NCBI RefSeq assembly: GCF_900115755.1
Contig: NZ_FOXQ01000004.1
Coordinates: forward strand, 1 to 64,000
Origin: Parafilimonas terrae
GTDB taxonomy: Bacteria > Bacteroidota > Bacteroidia > Chitinophagales > Chitinophagaceae
DNA: 64,000 nucleotides
Direction: 5' to 3'
The position numbers and the translations under genes are program-made. This document shows positions 1 to 8,931 of this stretch, in pieces; within the stretch, counting starts at the first letter, position 1, and every line of letters starts with the position of its first letter. Under the pieces are notes generated by a model. It worked only from the letters and a program-made list of their open reading frames with translations, had not been told where the DNA came from and did no database searches.

Positions 1-78
1 ATAATTTTATCGCTGGTGAGCATCGCTATTATTTTTTGGTGTGGTAACTCAAAAATAATTTCTTCTTTGCTCACCCTC

Positions 79-250
79 TTTTATCTAGCAACTTGAATTA
101 ATTAACCAAATGCTTTAGCATTGGGATGAACAAGTTAATTTTTAACTGGCTTTAGCCAAAGCGCATTAGCCAATACTTAGGTTACCTTTTTATAAAACGT
201 TCCCTTTAATCCCAGGCCTGAATGCCTGGGTTATTGCGAACTAACGTTAA
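79..250. repeat. Cluster of short hairpins, possible REP-like remnant
   Basis: No gene is visible in bases 1-337. The stretch holds several compact inverted repeats. Arms 106-113 and 118-125 surround a TTTA loop with one mismatch. TGGC/GCCA at 147-158 also has a TTTA loop. CCCAGGC/GCCTGGG at 211-230 has a 6-nt loop. Repeated short hairpins with the same loop suggest a REP-type palindrome cluster or the decayed end of an IS200/IS605-like element, but no transposase is present. This origin is inference. Confidence 0.35.
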
Positions 251-277
251 AATAATTATCTGAAGTTTATTGCAATA

Positions 278-310
278 AAAAATCCGGGAAGTATAAACAC
301 CCGGATTTTT
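278..310. terminator. Rho-independent terminator after the YtxH gene
   Basis: Perfect 11-bp inverted repeat (AAAAATCCGGG / CCCGGATTTTT) with an 11-nt loop. The A and T runs let it work in both directions. It lies 27 bp past the stop of the leftward YtxH-like gene. Confidence 0.75.
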
Positions 311-337
311 ATTATCGAACAAGCATTAAGCCAAATG

Positions 338-559
338 CTATTCATCATCACCTGTATCAAAAGCCAGGTCATCTAAATCTTCTTCGGCTTTATTTCTAAA
401 ATTGCGGATTTTATCTTTTACGTTACCGGCCAGGTCAGTAGCTGAATCTGCAATGCGCTGACGAATTTCGCTGCCGCTTGCAGGAGCAACCATTAAGCCA
501 ACTGCCACACCGGCAACAAAACCAGATAAAGTTGCAATCAATATTTTCTGTGCACTCAT
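338..559 (-). CDS. YtxH domain-containing small membrane protein
   Basis: This 73-residue protein has one N-terminal hydrophobic segment (about residues 6-28, with the small-residue pattern GFVAGVAVGLMVAP). A charged amphipathic helix follows, and the tail is very acidic. This is the layout of the YtxH family (general-stress-type membrane proteins of unknown biochemical role). It is probably anchored in the inner membrane with the helix in the cytoplasm. It lies 60 bp downstream of lptD on the same strand and is followed by a strong terminator, so it may be the last gene of that transcript. Family placement is fairly secure and function is unknown. Confidence 0.7.
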   Translation of the reverse strand: MSAQKILIATLSGFVAGVAVGLMVAPASGSEIRQRIADSATDLAGNVKDKIRNFRNKAEEDLDDLAFDTGDDE

Positions 560-619
560 AGAACAATTTTTTAATGATGATGTAATACGGGGTTTTGCCC
601 AACAACCTTGCCAAAATAA

Positions 620-3358
620 TTATTGCTGCATGAAGCGCTTGTTTATCCTGAGATCACGCAAAATACCCGATTTAGGGTTAAGCGTAATGGTGAAAGATTT
701 ATACAGGCCAACGTTTATATCAATCGTCATTTGCCAGCAATGCATATCTCTTGTGAGGAAGAAATTAGAAGCCTGCAGCTTGCGGGTAATGATATCAAAA
801 TAAAACCCGCCGCCTAACTGCCATTTAGGGGAAAGGCTTATGGTACCGTTTACATTTACGTTAGTGGAAAGATTATTTTTATAATGTATCAAGTCGGATT
901 GTAACATTCTCGTAAACCCAAGCGAGTAAGATAATTGCAGCGACCATGGTGTATTAAAATCTACAAATTCAGCAGGATTGCTCCGGATATAATCAAGCTG
1001 CGCCTGCTGTTCATCGGGCGTGAGGGTTTCATCATAATCATTCAACCGGTCTTCATCCGAGCGGTCATCTTTTTTCGACTTGCTTTTCAGCGATGTTGAT
1101 AACGATAAATTGCCCTGCTGAAACTGTCCTATCTTTCCTTCTTTCCAAAGCAAATGATAATGATTGGCAGTATCCTGCCTGTATGGATTAATGGTTGCGT
1201 TAGCCGTAATATTAATCTTATTAAAAAGATTAGTGCCGGCGCTTATGCTTATGGGGCTTATCGGCCTCTCTTTATTCGCACTGTCGGGAATAAGGTTATA
1301 CCCGCTGGTAATGCTCAGGTTATCAAGTATGCGCACCTTTTTTACACTGTCGGCAGAAGTGGAATCTGTATTACGCTTTTTCATTTCAAGCAGGTTACTT
1401 ATACCGAAAGTAATACCACCAAAACGGCCTTCGCTAAAGCCGCCCAATACGTTGCCCTGCAGCTGGGAAATACGCCTTACCTGTCCTGTCGAATCCACAA
1501 TAACATTCTTATAATATTTGCTGACCATGTTTGGTTTATAACTTATACCAATTGATGGGTCAATCTCATGCCGCAGCTTTGAATTTTTAAAATTATAGGT
1601 ACCAAAAATGCGGGTGTTCATGCTCATGCCAAAACTCATTTCCCGCGCTGCATAAAAACCCCTTTCGATAGATGTATCAACTTTGCCGCTTTTTTTATTC
1701 CAGTCTGAATAATTTATTTTCTGGGCATACCAGTTTTCCTGGTAATTGATTGAAGGCGCCAATACCAATGGGCCAAGTGCCGGCAATGTTAACGTAATAG
1801 GAATGCGGTGAGTAACGCCCCATTGCATGGTATCGAGTATCTTTCCAAAATTTATGGCTGAATCATAGAAAGAAACCACATTAAGCAAATTGCCTGAATA
1901 ACCGATACCCAACTTCTGGTACCATTTAAGTGAACCCACCTGCTCTTTCTTCTGAAACGGATATATGGTGGGCGTGGTAAAACTTACCGTTGGCAGGTTC
2001 ATATTTATAAGGCGGCTAACGCTGTTCTGCGTTTCGTTTAAAGAAACACTCAGGTTATTGCCAAGCCCCCATGTTTTACTATAAGTTATTGATGAAGCAA
2101 GGTTATTATTAAAATTAGCCATGGCATTATTGGTCAGGTTTTTATTGTACTGCGTACTGCCTGCCTGCACACTGGCACTGAAGGTTGTTCCAGGCCTTGC
2201 CTTACTGTCAGAAGAATGGTTCCACCTTACCTGGTAAGTATTGCTGGTGTAGAATTCTTCTTTGGATAAACTGTAAAGATCATTGTTCAATCTTTTTGTA
2301 TGTATAGCGCTGAGCGCAAATGTGCCGCGATATTTATAACGTTTGTAATAATTGGTTGTGGCATCTGCCTGCCATCCGCCATAAGAATAAATATTACCCT
2401 GTATCCTCGAATCCCAGTTATCATTAATTACTTTATAATAACCCAGGCCTTCGAGCCCCAATCCAAATACATCGCTTGTGGTAAACTGTGGCGGCAGCAA
2501 ACCGGAATGGCGGCCGCGCTGTAATGGATAAATGCCAAAAGGTATGGCAATAGGCATAGGCACACCTTCAAATTCGGGAAAGGCCGGGCCTGATACGGCA
2601 ATTTTATCATTAACTATTTTAATTTTTCTCGCCCGTATATCAAAGTGCGGCGTATCAAGGTTACAGGTTGTAAATCTTCCGCGGTAAGCATATTCCACAT
2701 CTTTTTCCACTTTCTTAACCCGTTGCGCATTTACAAACATTTCACCGGCTTTATAATAAGTATTTTTAGTAAGCCCTTTTTGCGTTTTGAGATTAAAAAA
2801 AACGGTGTCCATTATAGAGGTCTGATCGCCCTGCACAAAAGTGGGCAGGTTAAGCGCTCCCTTTGAAGTATCGGTGCCGCCATACGCTTTTATAAGATTT
2901 TTATTCTGATCGTACTCAATGGTATTGGCATCAAGCTTCATATCCGTATATGTTGTATTGGCCTTTCCATACAGTAAAAACTGTTTGGTAGGTATATGCA
3001 AAACAGCGCTGTCTTCTGCCGTGTAACTAATGGGCGCATCGAGTGAATCTTTGGAAAATAAAGTAGTGTCAACCACAATCCTGCGAGAAGAATCAGAAAG
3101 CGTGTCTGTTTCCACAAAAGAAACAGAATCAGAAATTACAGGCTTTCTTATAACATTTTTTGCAGGAAGCGTATCGGCAGGGGCAGATATGCCGGAGTCT
3201 GTGCGTGCCGGTATTGTATCAGCAGGTATTGTTAATAATTGTTGAAATTTATTTATACACCTACTGTTAGCAAGTAATGGGAACGTTATAAAAGTTAATA
3301 CGCATAAAAAGATTACTGCGGTTTTTATATTTGCGTACAGTTTATATTGGTTCTGCAT
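620..3358 (-). CDS. lptD: LPS-assembly outer membrane protein LptD-like
   Basis: A 912-residue outer-membrane protein that would insert lipopolysaccharide into the outer leaflet. A signal peptide (about 1-31) is followed by a low-complexity Asp/Ser/Pro stretch (about 35-105). An OstA-type beta-jellyroll then starts near 'LLYGKANTTY', and a long barrel follows with alternating aromatic and polar strands and a final aromatic strand. The segment 'CNLDTPHFDIRARKIKI' matches the conserved LptD region that joins jellyroll to barrel. It is transcribed away from the amidase-MCE-OstA set, so envelope genes are grouped on both strands. Bacteroidota LptD proteins are divergent, so the symbol is assigned by architecture and context. 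Confidence 0.8.
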   Translation of the reverse strand: MQNQYKLYANIKTAVIFLCVLTFITFPLLANSRCINKFQQLLTIPADTIPARTDSGISAPADTLPAKNVIRKPVISDSVSFVETDTLSDSSRRIVVDTTLFSKDSLDAPISYTAEDSAVLHIPTKQFLLYGKANTTYTDMKLDANTIEYDQNKNLIKAYGGTDTSKGALNLPTFVQGDQTSIMDTVFFNLKTQKGLTKNTYYKAGEMFVNAQRVKKVEKDVEYAYRGRFTTCNLDTPHFDIRARKIKIVNDKIAVSGPAFPEFEGVPMPIAIPFGIYPLQRGRHSGLLPPQFTTSDVFGLGLEGLGYYKVINDNWDSRIQGNIYSYGGWQADATTNYYKRYKYRGTFALSAIHTKRLNNDLYSLSKEEFYTSNTYQVRWNHSSDSKARPGTTFSASVQAGSTQYNKNLTNNAMANFNNNLASSITYSKTWGLGNNLSVSLNETQNSVSRLINMNLPTVSFTTPTIYPFQKKEQVGSLKWYQKLGIGYSGNLLNVVSFYDSAINFGKILDTMQWGVTHRIPITLTLPALGPLVLAPSINYQENWYAQKINYSDWNKKSGKVDTSIERGFYAAREMSFGMSMNTRIFGTYNFKNSKLRHEIDPSIGISYKPNMVSKYYKNVIVDSTGQVRRISQLQGNVLGGFSEGRFGGITFGISNLLEMKKRNTDSTSADSVKKVRILDNLSITSGYNLIPDSANKERPISPISISAGTNLFNKINITANATINPYRQDTANHYHLLWKEGKIGQFQQGNLSLSTSLKSKSKKDDRSDEDRLNDYDETLTPDEQQAQLDYIRSNPAEFVDFNTPWSLQLSYSLGFTRMLQSDLIHYKNNLSTNVNVNGTISLSPKWQLGGGFYFDIITRKLQASNFFLTRDMHCWQMTIDINVGLYKSFTITLNPKSGILRDLRINKRFMQQ

Positions 3359-3368
3359 ACAGCCGGAA

Positions 3369-3376
3369 CAAAAATA
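3369..3376 (-). promoter_or_regulatory. Candidate -7 element of lptD
   Basis: On the minus strand this reads TATTTTTG, a match to the Bacteroidota -7 consensus TAnnTTTG, 10 nt before the lptD ATG. No TTTG was found at the expected -33 position, so support is partial. Confidence 0.4.
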
Positions 3377-3428
3377 TAGTTTAATAGCATAAAAGATTTG
3401 TAAAGAAACCTTTTTAACGTACTAAATC

Positions 3429-4403
3429 ATGCAAAGAAAAATTGCAGCCATTTCTTTTCTTATTGTTATCGTTTTTTGTTGTACTTCTTTCAGGTTTGCT
3501 TTGGCCACCAAAACTGCGCCTGCCATTACAGATAATTTACAGCAACAACAGCAAAATAAATTGCGCACTATTGTAATTGATGCCGGCCATGGAGGTAAAG
3601 ATATTGGAGCGAGAGGAAAATATTCTTATGAGAAAAATGTAGCGCTCGCTATAGCATTAAAATTGCAGGCAACTTTGCAGCAGGCTTTACCTGATGTAAA
3701 AATTGTAATGACCCGCACAACAGATATTTTTGACGACCCGCGTGTAAAAGCAAATAAAGCCAATGCAGCTAAAGGCGATTTATTTATATGCATTCACTGC
3801 AATTCTGCCAAACCCATTACACACAGTGAAATCACAGGCTACAAAACGCAGACATATTATACAGGCAAAGGGAAAAAACGGAAAAAACATACAAGAAAGG
3901 TTGCCGTGCGCCGTTACTGGACCACGCCAAACCCCGCTAAAGGAACTGAAACTTATATATGGGCCGCAGACAGGAATGATAATAAAGAAGTTGCCATGAT
4001 GGAGAATGAATCTTTATACATGGACAGCTCCCTGGCGCAGCAGCTTGGCGATTTTGACCCGGGCGACCCAACCAGGAAAATGTATTATACACTTAAAACG
4101 CAACAATATTTCCAGCGCAGCGCCAATCTTGCCCGCGATGTGGAAAATGAGTTTATTAAAATAGGCCGCACCAGCCGTGAAGCCAGGCAAAGAGGTGTTG
4201 GCATTTGGGTATTACAAGCCACAGCCATGCCAAGCATTCTTGTGGAAACAGGTTTTATTTCCAATCCTGAAGATGAAGATTACCTTAACAGCACCAGTGG
4301 CCAGCAGGAACTTTGCAATGCTATTACCAATGCAGTAATGAATTATAAAAACAACCTTGAAACAAACAGTTTTCAAAGCTTTTCACAGGATTCGCTGCAA
4401 TAG
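3429..4403 (+). CDS. N-acetylmuramoyl-L-alanine amidase (Amidase_3, AmiC-like)
   Basis: A 324-residue periplasmic zinc amidase that cuts the bond between N-acetylmuramic acid and the stem peptide. A signal peptide covers about residues 1-26. The four metal and catalytic positions are all visible: His in 'DAGHGGKD', Glu in 'YEKN', His in 'ICIHCNS' and Glu in 'VETGF'. A Lys/Arg-rich insertion of about 80 residues lies between the third and fourth motifs. Insertions here carry the regulatory helix in cell-division amidases, so it may be the site where an EnvC-type activator acts (inference). Its EnvC-like candidate activator is encoded at 13388-14770. An MCE gene follows 170 bp later behind its own promoter. 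Confidence 0.9.
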   Translation: MQRKIAAISFLIVIVFCCTSFRFALATKTAPAITDNLQQQQQNKLRTIVIDAGHGGKDIGARGKYSYEKNVALAIALKLQATLQQALPDVKIVMTRTTDIFDDPRVKANKANAAKGDLFICIHCNSAKPITHSEITGYKTQTYYTGKGKKRKKHTRKVAVRRYWTTPNPAKGTETYIWAADRNDNKEVAMMENESLYMDSSLAQQLGDFDPGDPTRKMYYTLKTQQYFQRSANLARDVENEFIKIGRTSREARQRGVGIWVLQATAMPSILVETGFISNPEDEDYLNSTSGQQELCNAITNAVMNYKNNLETNSFQSFSQDSLQ

Positions 4404-4472
4404 TTTTTTATCCTGAAAAACATTTTTGCCACTTAAAAAGTTGTGTATTTGATACGGAAAACTTTATGCACT

Positions 4473-4503
4473 TTTGCTCGGTAAGTAATATCTTTTAGTT
4501 TTG
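4473..4503 (+). promoter_or_regulatory. Promoter of the MCE/OstA operon
   Basis: TTTG at 4473-4476, a 19-nt spacer, then TAGTTTTG at 4496-4503. This is a full match to the Bacteroidota promoter form (-33 TTTG, -7 TAnnTTTG). Transcription would start near 4510, giving a leader of about 64 nt before the MCE gene at 4574. Confidence 0.75.
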
Positions 4504-4573
4504 CCTTCATTACATCTTTGGCATGATTGTATATTAAGAATTTAGCCACAGGTGCAAAAGATAAATTCCACAC

Positions 4574-5584
4574 ATGAAAATTTCGAATGAAACTAAAATA
4601 GGTGCTTTAACTACTATCGCGGTGGCTTTTTTAATTCTCGGTTTTAATTTTTTAAAAGGTAAAAGCGTATTAAAAACAGGCTTTTTTTTATACGCTAAAT
4701 ATTCCGACCTTAAAAAGCTCTCATCATCCAATGCTGTTTATGCAAATGGTTTCCAGATAGGCACTGTTTACAGCACCACATCCGATCCGGCATTAAAAGA
4801 TTTGATTGTTGAAATAAAGCTTGCACAGGATTATAAGATACCGGCAAACTCTGTTGCAACCATTGAATCAAATCCCTTAGGTTCGCCGGTTTTGAATATT
4901 CAGCTTGGCGGAAGCACGCAGTTTCTTAACAGTGGCGATACATTGCAAACCCTTGAAGGCAACGGATTTCTCGGTTCTTTGTCAACCAAGCTCGGCCCGC
5001 TGTCTGATCAGCTAACCGCATCACTGGTAACATTAGATTCATTAATGAGGAATTTTAATACCTTGCTTGATACTACCACCAAGGGTAATATCCGCAGCGT
5101 AATAACCAATCTCAATAATGCTACCGGCCATATTTCAGAATCTACCATAGCGCTGCAAAAACTATTAAATGTACAAACCGGGGCACTGGCACAATCGCTT
5201 GCAAACATTAACGAGTTTACTGCGAACCTTGCAAAGAATAATCAAAAGATAGACAGCACGCTTTTTTACCTGCAGGCAACCACAAGAAATTTATCACAGG
5301 CTGATGTTGATGGTTTGGTAAATGGCTTTAAGCAAAGCGCAGATTCTTTATCGTCCATTATCAACCGCGTTAATTCAACGGATGGTTCCATCGGCGCTTT
5401 AATAAACGACAAGGCATTATACAATAATCTTAACAACATTACGCGCAGTTTAAATGTTTTACTTGATGATCTTCGTGTGCACCCGAAGCGTTATGTAAAT
5501 ATTTCCATTTTTGGCAAAAAAGATAAAGGCGATTATCTTACAGAACCGCTTCCGGTAAAAGATTCATCTGCGGTAAAACCATGA
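4574..5584 (+). CDS. MlaD/MCE family protein
   Basis: A 336-residue protein with one N-terminal transmembrane helix (about residues 9-27, 'IGALTTIAVAFLILGFNFL'). One MCE domain follows (about 38-120, including 'LSSSNAVYANGFQIGTV'), and the C-terminal half is a long helical coiled region rich in Asn, Thr and Leu. MCE proteins form hexameric tunnels that carry lipids between inner and outer membranes, with MlaE and MlaF as permease and ATPase. Neither partner is encoded next to it here. The last base triplet overlaps the start of the OstA-like gene (ATGA), so the two are translationally coupled. The MCE call is solid. The lipid-transport role is from family knowledge. Confidence 0.85.
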   Translation: MKISNETKIGALTTIAVAFLILGFNFLKGKSVLKTGFFLYAKYSDLKKLSSSNAVYANGFQIGTVYSTTSDPALKDLIVEIKLAQDYKIPANSVATIESNPLGSPVLNIQLGGSTQFLNSGDTLQTLEGNGFLGSLSTKLGPLSDQLTASLVTLDSLMRNFNTLLDTTTKGNIRSVITNLNNATGHISESTIALQKLLNVQTGALAQSLANINEFTANLAKNNQKIDSTLFYLQATTRNLSQADVDGLVNGFKQSADSLSSIINRVNSTDGSIGALINDKALYNNLNNITRSLNVLLDDLRVHPKRYVNISIFGKKDKGDYLTEPLPVKDSSAVKP

Positions 5585-7218
5585 TACAATATAAAGCGAT
5601 AGTTTTTTTTCTCAGCGCAGCTTTTCTTTTTATATGCTCATCGCTTTTTGCACAACAGCCTGCAGACACCGCATCAAAAAGGAAGATCATCATTCTCAAT
5701 GCAGACAGGCTTAATTATCAGAAAATAGATTCAGCTGAATTTCAATCTGCAGCCGGCAATGTTAAAATAAAACAGGATTCTACTTTATTCTATACAGATA
5801 GCGTTGTATTGAATAAAACTAAAAATATGCTGGAGGCATTTGGCCATGTGCATATAAATGATAACGACAGCATACATACTTATTCTGATTACCTGCGCTA
5901 CCTCGGCAATGAAAAAAAAGCTTACCTCAAAGGCAACGTAAAATTAACCGATGGCAAAGGAACACTTACCACGCCCGATCTTGATTACGACCTGAACACA
6001 CATATAGGCATTTATACAAAGAATGGAAAAGTAACCAGCGAAAAAACAGTGCTTACCAGTAAAGAAGGTTTTTATTATGGCGAAACCAAAGATGTTTATT
6101 TTAAGAAAGACGTAGTGCTGGTAAACCCTGATTATAATATTACAACCGACACATTACTGTTTAATACTTACACGAATGTTGCCACTTTTACCGTTCCCAC
6201 CATTATAAAAAGCGGTGATAATAAAAAGATATTTACCAGCGATGGTTATTATGATTTAAAAAATAAAAATTCTTATTTCGGCAAACGGCCTCACATAGAA
6301 GACAGCACAACAATGCTTGATGCAGATATAGTTGCTTCCAACGATTCTACCAAAGAAAGTGAAGCCAGTGGCAATGTTATTTATAAAGATACCGCGCAGG
6401 GCGTAACCGTATTTGCCAATAATCTTAAAAGCAAAGGAGAAGAATCCTCTGTATTAGCCACACAAAAACCGGTAATGGTTATAAAGCAGGAGAAAGATTC
6501 TATTTACCTCGCTGCAGATACTTTATTCTCGGGCAAGCTATCTACCATTAAAAAATACAGGAAAATTCCTGTGATACTCGATTCGCTTCCCTCAACAGAT
6601 TCTGTTTCTATTGCGTTCAGCGATTCGGCAAGGGCTAAACAGGATAGTGCAAAAGACCGTTTTGTGGAAGCTTATTACAACGTAAAAATATTTTCCGATT
6701 CACTGCAGGCTGTGGGCGACAGTTTATTTTATTCATCGGAAGATTCTGCATTCAGGCTGTTTAAAAACCCGGTTGTATGGAGCCGTGAAAGCCAGATAAC
6801 CGGCGATACCATTTATTTATTTACGCTTAATAAAAAACCAAAACGCATGTACGTTTTTGAAAATGCCTTAAGCGTGGAAAAGGTTGGCCCTGAATATTAC
6901 AACCAGGTAAAAGGCCGTACCATAAATGGTTACTTTACCAATGGAGAAATAGATTCTATACGGGCCAAAGGCAATTCGGAAAGTATTTATTATGCACAGG
7001 ACGACAGCAGTAAATTTATTGGTGTGAACAGGGCAACGTCTGATGTAATTGATATGTATTTTGTAACACGTGAAGCTAATAAAATTGTTTTGAGAAGCAA
7101 CGTGGTTGGCACCTCTACACCTATGCGCCAGATGAACCCTTTTGAAATGCGGCTGCGCAATTTTCAGTGGCTTGATGACCGCCGGCCCAAAACGAAATAT
7201 GATTTATTTGGCAACTGA
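5581..7218 (+). CDS. OstA-like (LptA-like) periplasmic protein
   Basis: A 545-residue secreted protein. A signal peptide (about 1-24, ending '...SSLFAQQ') is followed by repeated OstA/LptA-type beta-jellyroll segments with the recurring pattern of 'ADxLxY' and 'xGNVxIxxxDSxLxTD' turns. It would form a periplasmic scaffold able to pass LPS to LptD. The C-terminus is enriched in basic and aromatic residues ('RNFQWLDDRRPKTKYD'). The start codon overlaps the MCE stop by 4 bp. It is much longer than E. coli LptA, as is usual for the Bacteroidota form, which often has several tandem OstA repeats. Whether it works in LPS transport or as an MCE partner cannot be told from sequence. Confidence 0.75.
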   Translation: MIQYKAIVFFLSAAFLFICSSLFAQQPADTASKRKIIILNADRLNYQKIDSAEFQSAAGNVKIKQDSTLFYTDSVVLNKTKNMLEAFGHVHINDNDSIHTYSDYLRYLGNEKKAYLKGNVKLTDGKGTLTTPDLDYDLNTHIGIYTKNGKVTSEKTVLTSKEGFYYGETKDVYFKKDVVLVNPDYNITTDTLLFNTYTNVATFTVPTIIKSGDNKKIFTSDGYYDLKNKNSYFGKRPHIEDSTTMLDADIVASNDSTKESEASGNVIYKDTAQGVTVFANNLKSKGEESSVLATQKPVMVIKQEKDSIYLAADTLFSGKLSTIKKYRKIPVILDSLPSTDSVSIAFSDSARAKQDSAKDRFVEAYYNVKIFSDSLQAVGDSLFYSSEDSAFRLFKNPVVWSRESQITGDTIYLFTLNKKPKRMYVFENALSVEKVGPEYYNQVKGRTINGYFTNGEIDSIRAKGNSESIYYAQDDSSKFIGVNRATSDVIDMYFVTREANKIVLRSNVVGTSTPMRQMNPFEMRLRNFQWLDDRRPKTKYDLFGN

Positions 7219-7227
7219 TGTTATACA

Positions 7228-7283
7228 AGTTGTGAGTTGTAAGTGAGTATTGCTTACTCATTACTGATCACTCGTCACTTATT
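7228..7283. repeat. Seven-nucleotide periodic spacer (locus A)
   Basis: The gap between the OstA-like gene and apaG contains eight consecutive 7-nt words, all starting with A: two AGTTGT-type words, then words such as ACTCATT, ACTGATC and ACTCGTC. The exact 7-nt phase is kept over 56 bp. It starts 9 bp after the stop codon. No coding function is seen. Confidence 0.55.
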
Positions 7284-7449
7284 CCTTCATTAAAGAACCG
7301 GCGTTATTAACGTTTAGCATGAAAATTAATTACATCACTTAAGATTTTGAATTGCCTGCTAAAAAATCGTTCAATTATATCATTTATGACGGGCCTGTTC
7401 ACCGGAATTTATTTTCAATCCCTATCTTTATTCCTGCAAACAATAAAGA

Positions 7450-7836
7450 ATGGTATCAAAAATTTCAGAAGGCGTTGAAATAAGTGTTGAGAGCTTTTAC
7501 CAGTCAGACTACAGCAATCCGACCAATGGTGAGTTCATGTTTGCTTACAGGATTACAATAGAAAACCAAAATAGCTTCAGCATAAAACTTTTACGCCGCA
7601 GTTGGAAAATCTTCGACAGCAGTGGTGAATATCGTGATGTGGATGGCGAAGGTGTTGTGGGCATGCAGCCTGTATTGCAGCCGGGCAAGCAGTTTCAATA
7701 CGTAAGTGGCTGCAACCTGCGCAGTGAGCTTGGCCGCATGATGGGCACGTATGAAATGGAAAACCTCAACAGTAAAAAAATATTTAAAGTAAATATTCCA
7801 CCGTTTGATTTAATTGCTCCGTTAAAAATGAACTGA
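7450..7836 (+). CDS. apaG: ApaG domain protein
   Basis: A 128-residue single-domain protein of the ApaG family (DUF525), a fibronectin-III-like fold historically linked to Co2+/Mg2+ efflux. The hallmark glycine cluster is present in 'GEGVVGMQPVL'. So are the strands 'YRITIENQ' and 'LLRRSWKI', and the ending 'FKVNIPPFDLIAP'. The length fits the family (about 125). It is a lone gene between the OstA-like gene and the convergent gldB. A short palindrome, CGGTTAAC/GTTAACCG at 7841-7857, lies between the two stop codons but lacks a T-run. The biochemical role of ApaG is not settled. Confidence 0.9.
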   Translation: MVSKISEGVEISVESFYQSDYSNPTNGEFMFAYRITIENQNSFSIKLLRRSWKIFDSSGEYRDVDGEGVVGMQPVLQPGKQFQYVSGCNLRSELGRMMGTYEMENLNSKKIFKVNIPPFDLIAPLKMN

Positions 7837-7858
7837 GCATCGGTTAACAGTTAACCGG

Positions 7859-8866
7859 TTACCTCGGCTTATACTTCGTCTCATCATATATCTTTTTCTC
7901 CGGTGTATTAATTAATTGCTGCAAGGTAATTTCCGGGTTTTTATCCATCCATTTCTTTACAACCTGCCAGCCTATAAACTGCCCTATAAATCCCGGCGAA
8001 GCCTGGCCTAAAACTTCTGTGTAAGGGCCGTCCTGCATATAATCCCTTACCTGCAAAGGATCTGTTATAAACAGTAAATTATTCTGAACAAAATAATTCC
8101 ATATACCAGCTTCATTATCATAACAGCCATCCAATTGTTTTTGCGTATAACCTGTTTTCAAGCTGTCTGCAAGCTGCGGTAAAAAATGATCAAGAAGGTA
8201 CAACCTTTTTCCTGCATCAATCATCTGATATATTAACGGATCACTGCCGTTTTTTTCAGGATAAATATCACTTACAATATTCTTCATACAATTAACGGCA
8301 ATGTATGCAGGCTTAAACCTGCGCTGCTGGTAATCCGGGTAAACATTGGTTATAAATTCTGAATGATAAACAGGAAAATCGTCACCAAGATATAATTGCA
8401 AACCCACAGCAAGCCCGCTTGTAGTAAGCACATTAGCATAACCTTCAACAGGGCCTATAAAAGTTATAACGTTTGCCGGTATTTTATATTCAGGAAAATA
8501 ATACTTCACATATTGAAGGCCTCTTTTTATCTCTTTAAACTTATCGCTAAAATCATCAAAATATTTCTGCGCTGTATCATAAACAAAATGATAGTCGTGC
8601 AGGAACATTTTAATTTTTTTTGCAACACTGTCGGGCTGCGGCGGCAATACCATTATGTTATATAAATAATCATTCAGAAAAGCGCCATATTTTTTTTGAA
8701 GCACATTCAAAGAATTTTCAACATTATCCGTGTGAATTGAAAACAAGTCTTTATCAAAACGAAATAACTGCACGTCCACTTTAATATCGGAAACGTCGGG
8801 CGCTGGTTTCTTTTGCTTACAGGCAAATAACAGCAAACAAAAAAATGCGGCGGCAAAAAATTTCAT
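7859..8866 (-). CDS. gldB: Gliding motility lipoprotein GldB
   Basis: A 335-residue lipoprotein. The signal peptide ends in the lipobox 'LLLFAC' with the acylated Cys at about residue 16. The body matches GldB, with features such as 'DVQLFRFDKDLF' near the N-terminus, 'PEYKIPANVITF' in the middle and 'FIGQFIGWQVVKKWMDKNP' near the C-terminus. GldB is needed for gliding in Flavobacterium, yet homologues occur in non-gliding Bacteroidota. It is divergent from nadE with 65 bp between starts, so the two promoters must share that gap. gldC, often a neighbour in flavobacteria, is not present. Confidence 0.85.
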   Translation of the reverse strand: MKFFAAAFFCLLLFACKQKKPAPDVSDIKVDVQLFRFDKDLFSIHTDNVENSLNVLQKKYGAFLNDYLYNIMVLPPQPDSVAKKIKMFLHDYHFVYDTAQKYFDDFSDKFKEIKRGLQYVKYYFPEYKIPANVITFIGPVEGYANVLTTSGLAVGLQLYLGDDFPVYHSEFITNVYPDYQQRRFKPAYIAVNCMKNIVSDIYPEKNGSDPLIYQMIDAGKRLYLLDHFLPQLADSLKTGYTQKQLDGCYDNEAGIWNYFVQNNLLFITDPLQVRDYMQDGPYTEVLGQASPGFIGQFIGWQVVKKWMDKNPEITLQQLINTPEKKIYDETKYKPR

Positions 8867-8931
8867 ATTGCAAATAAATTACTTGCTGCGCAAGCAGGTT
8901 GTTAATATTTATTTTAAACGAACTTTACAGT

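Noticed and set aside
1154-1555. Frames on the plus strand inside lptD
   Set aside because: Overlapping frames in two phases opposite a barrel gene, no start signals.
7841-7857. Palindrome CGGTTAAC/GTTAACCG as a terminator
   Set aside because: Short stem, no T-run on either side. Kept only as a note in the apaG entry.
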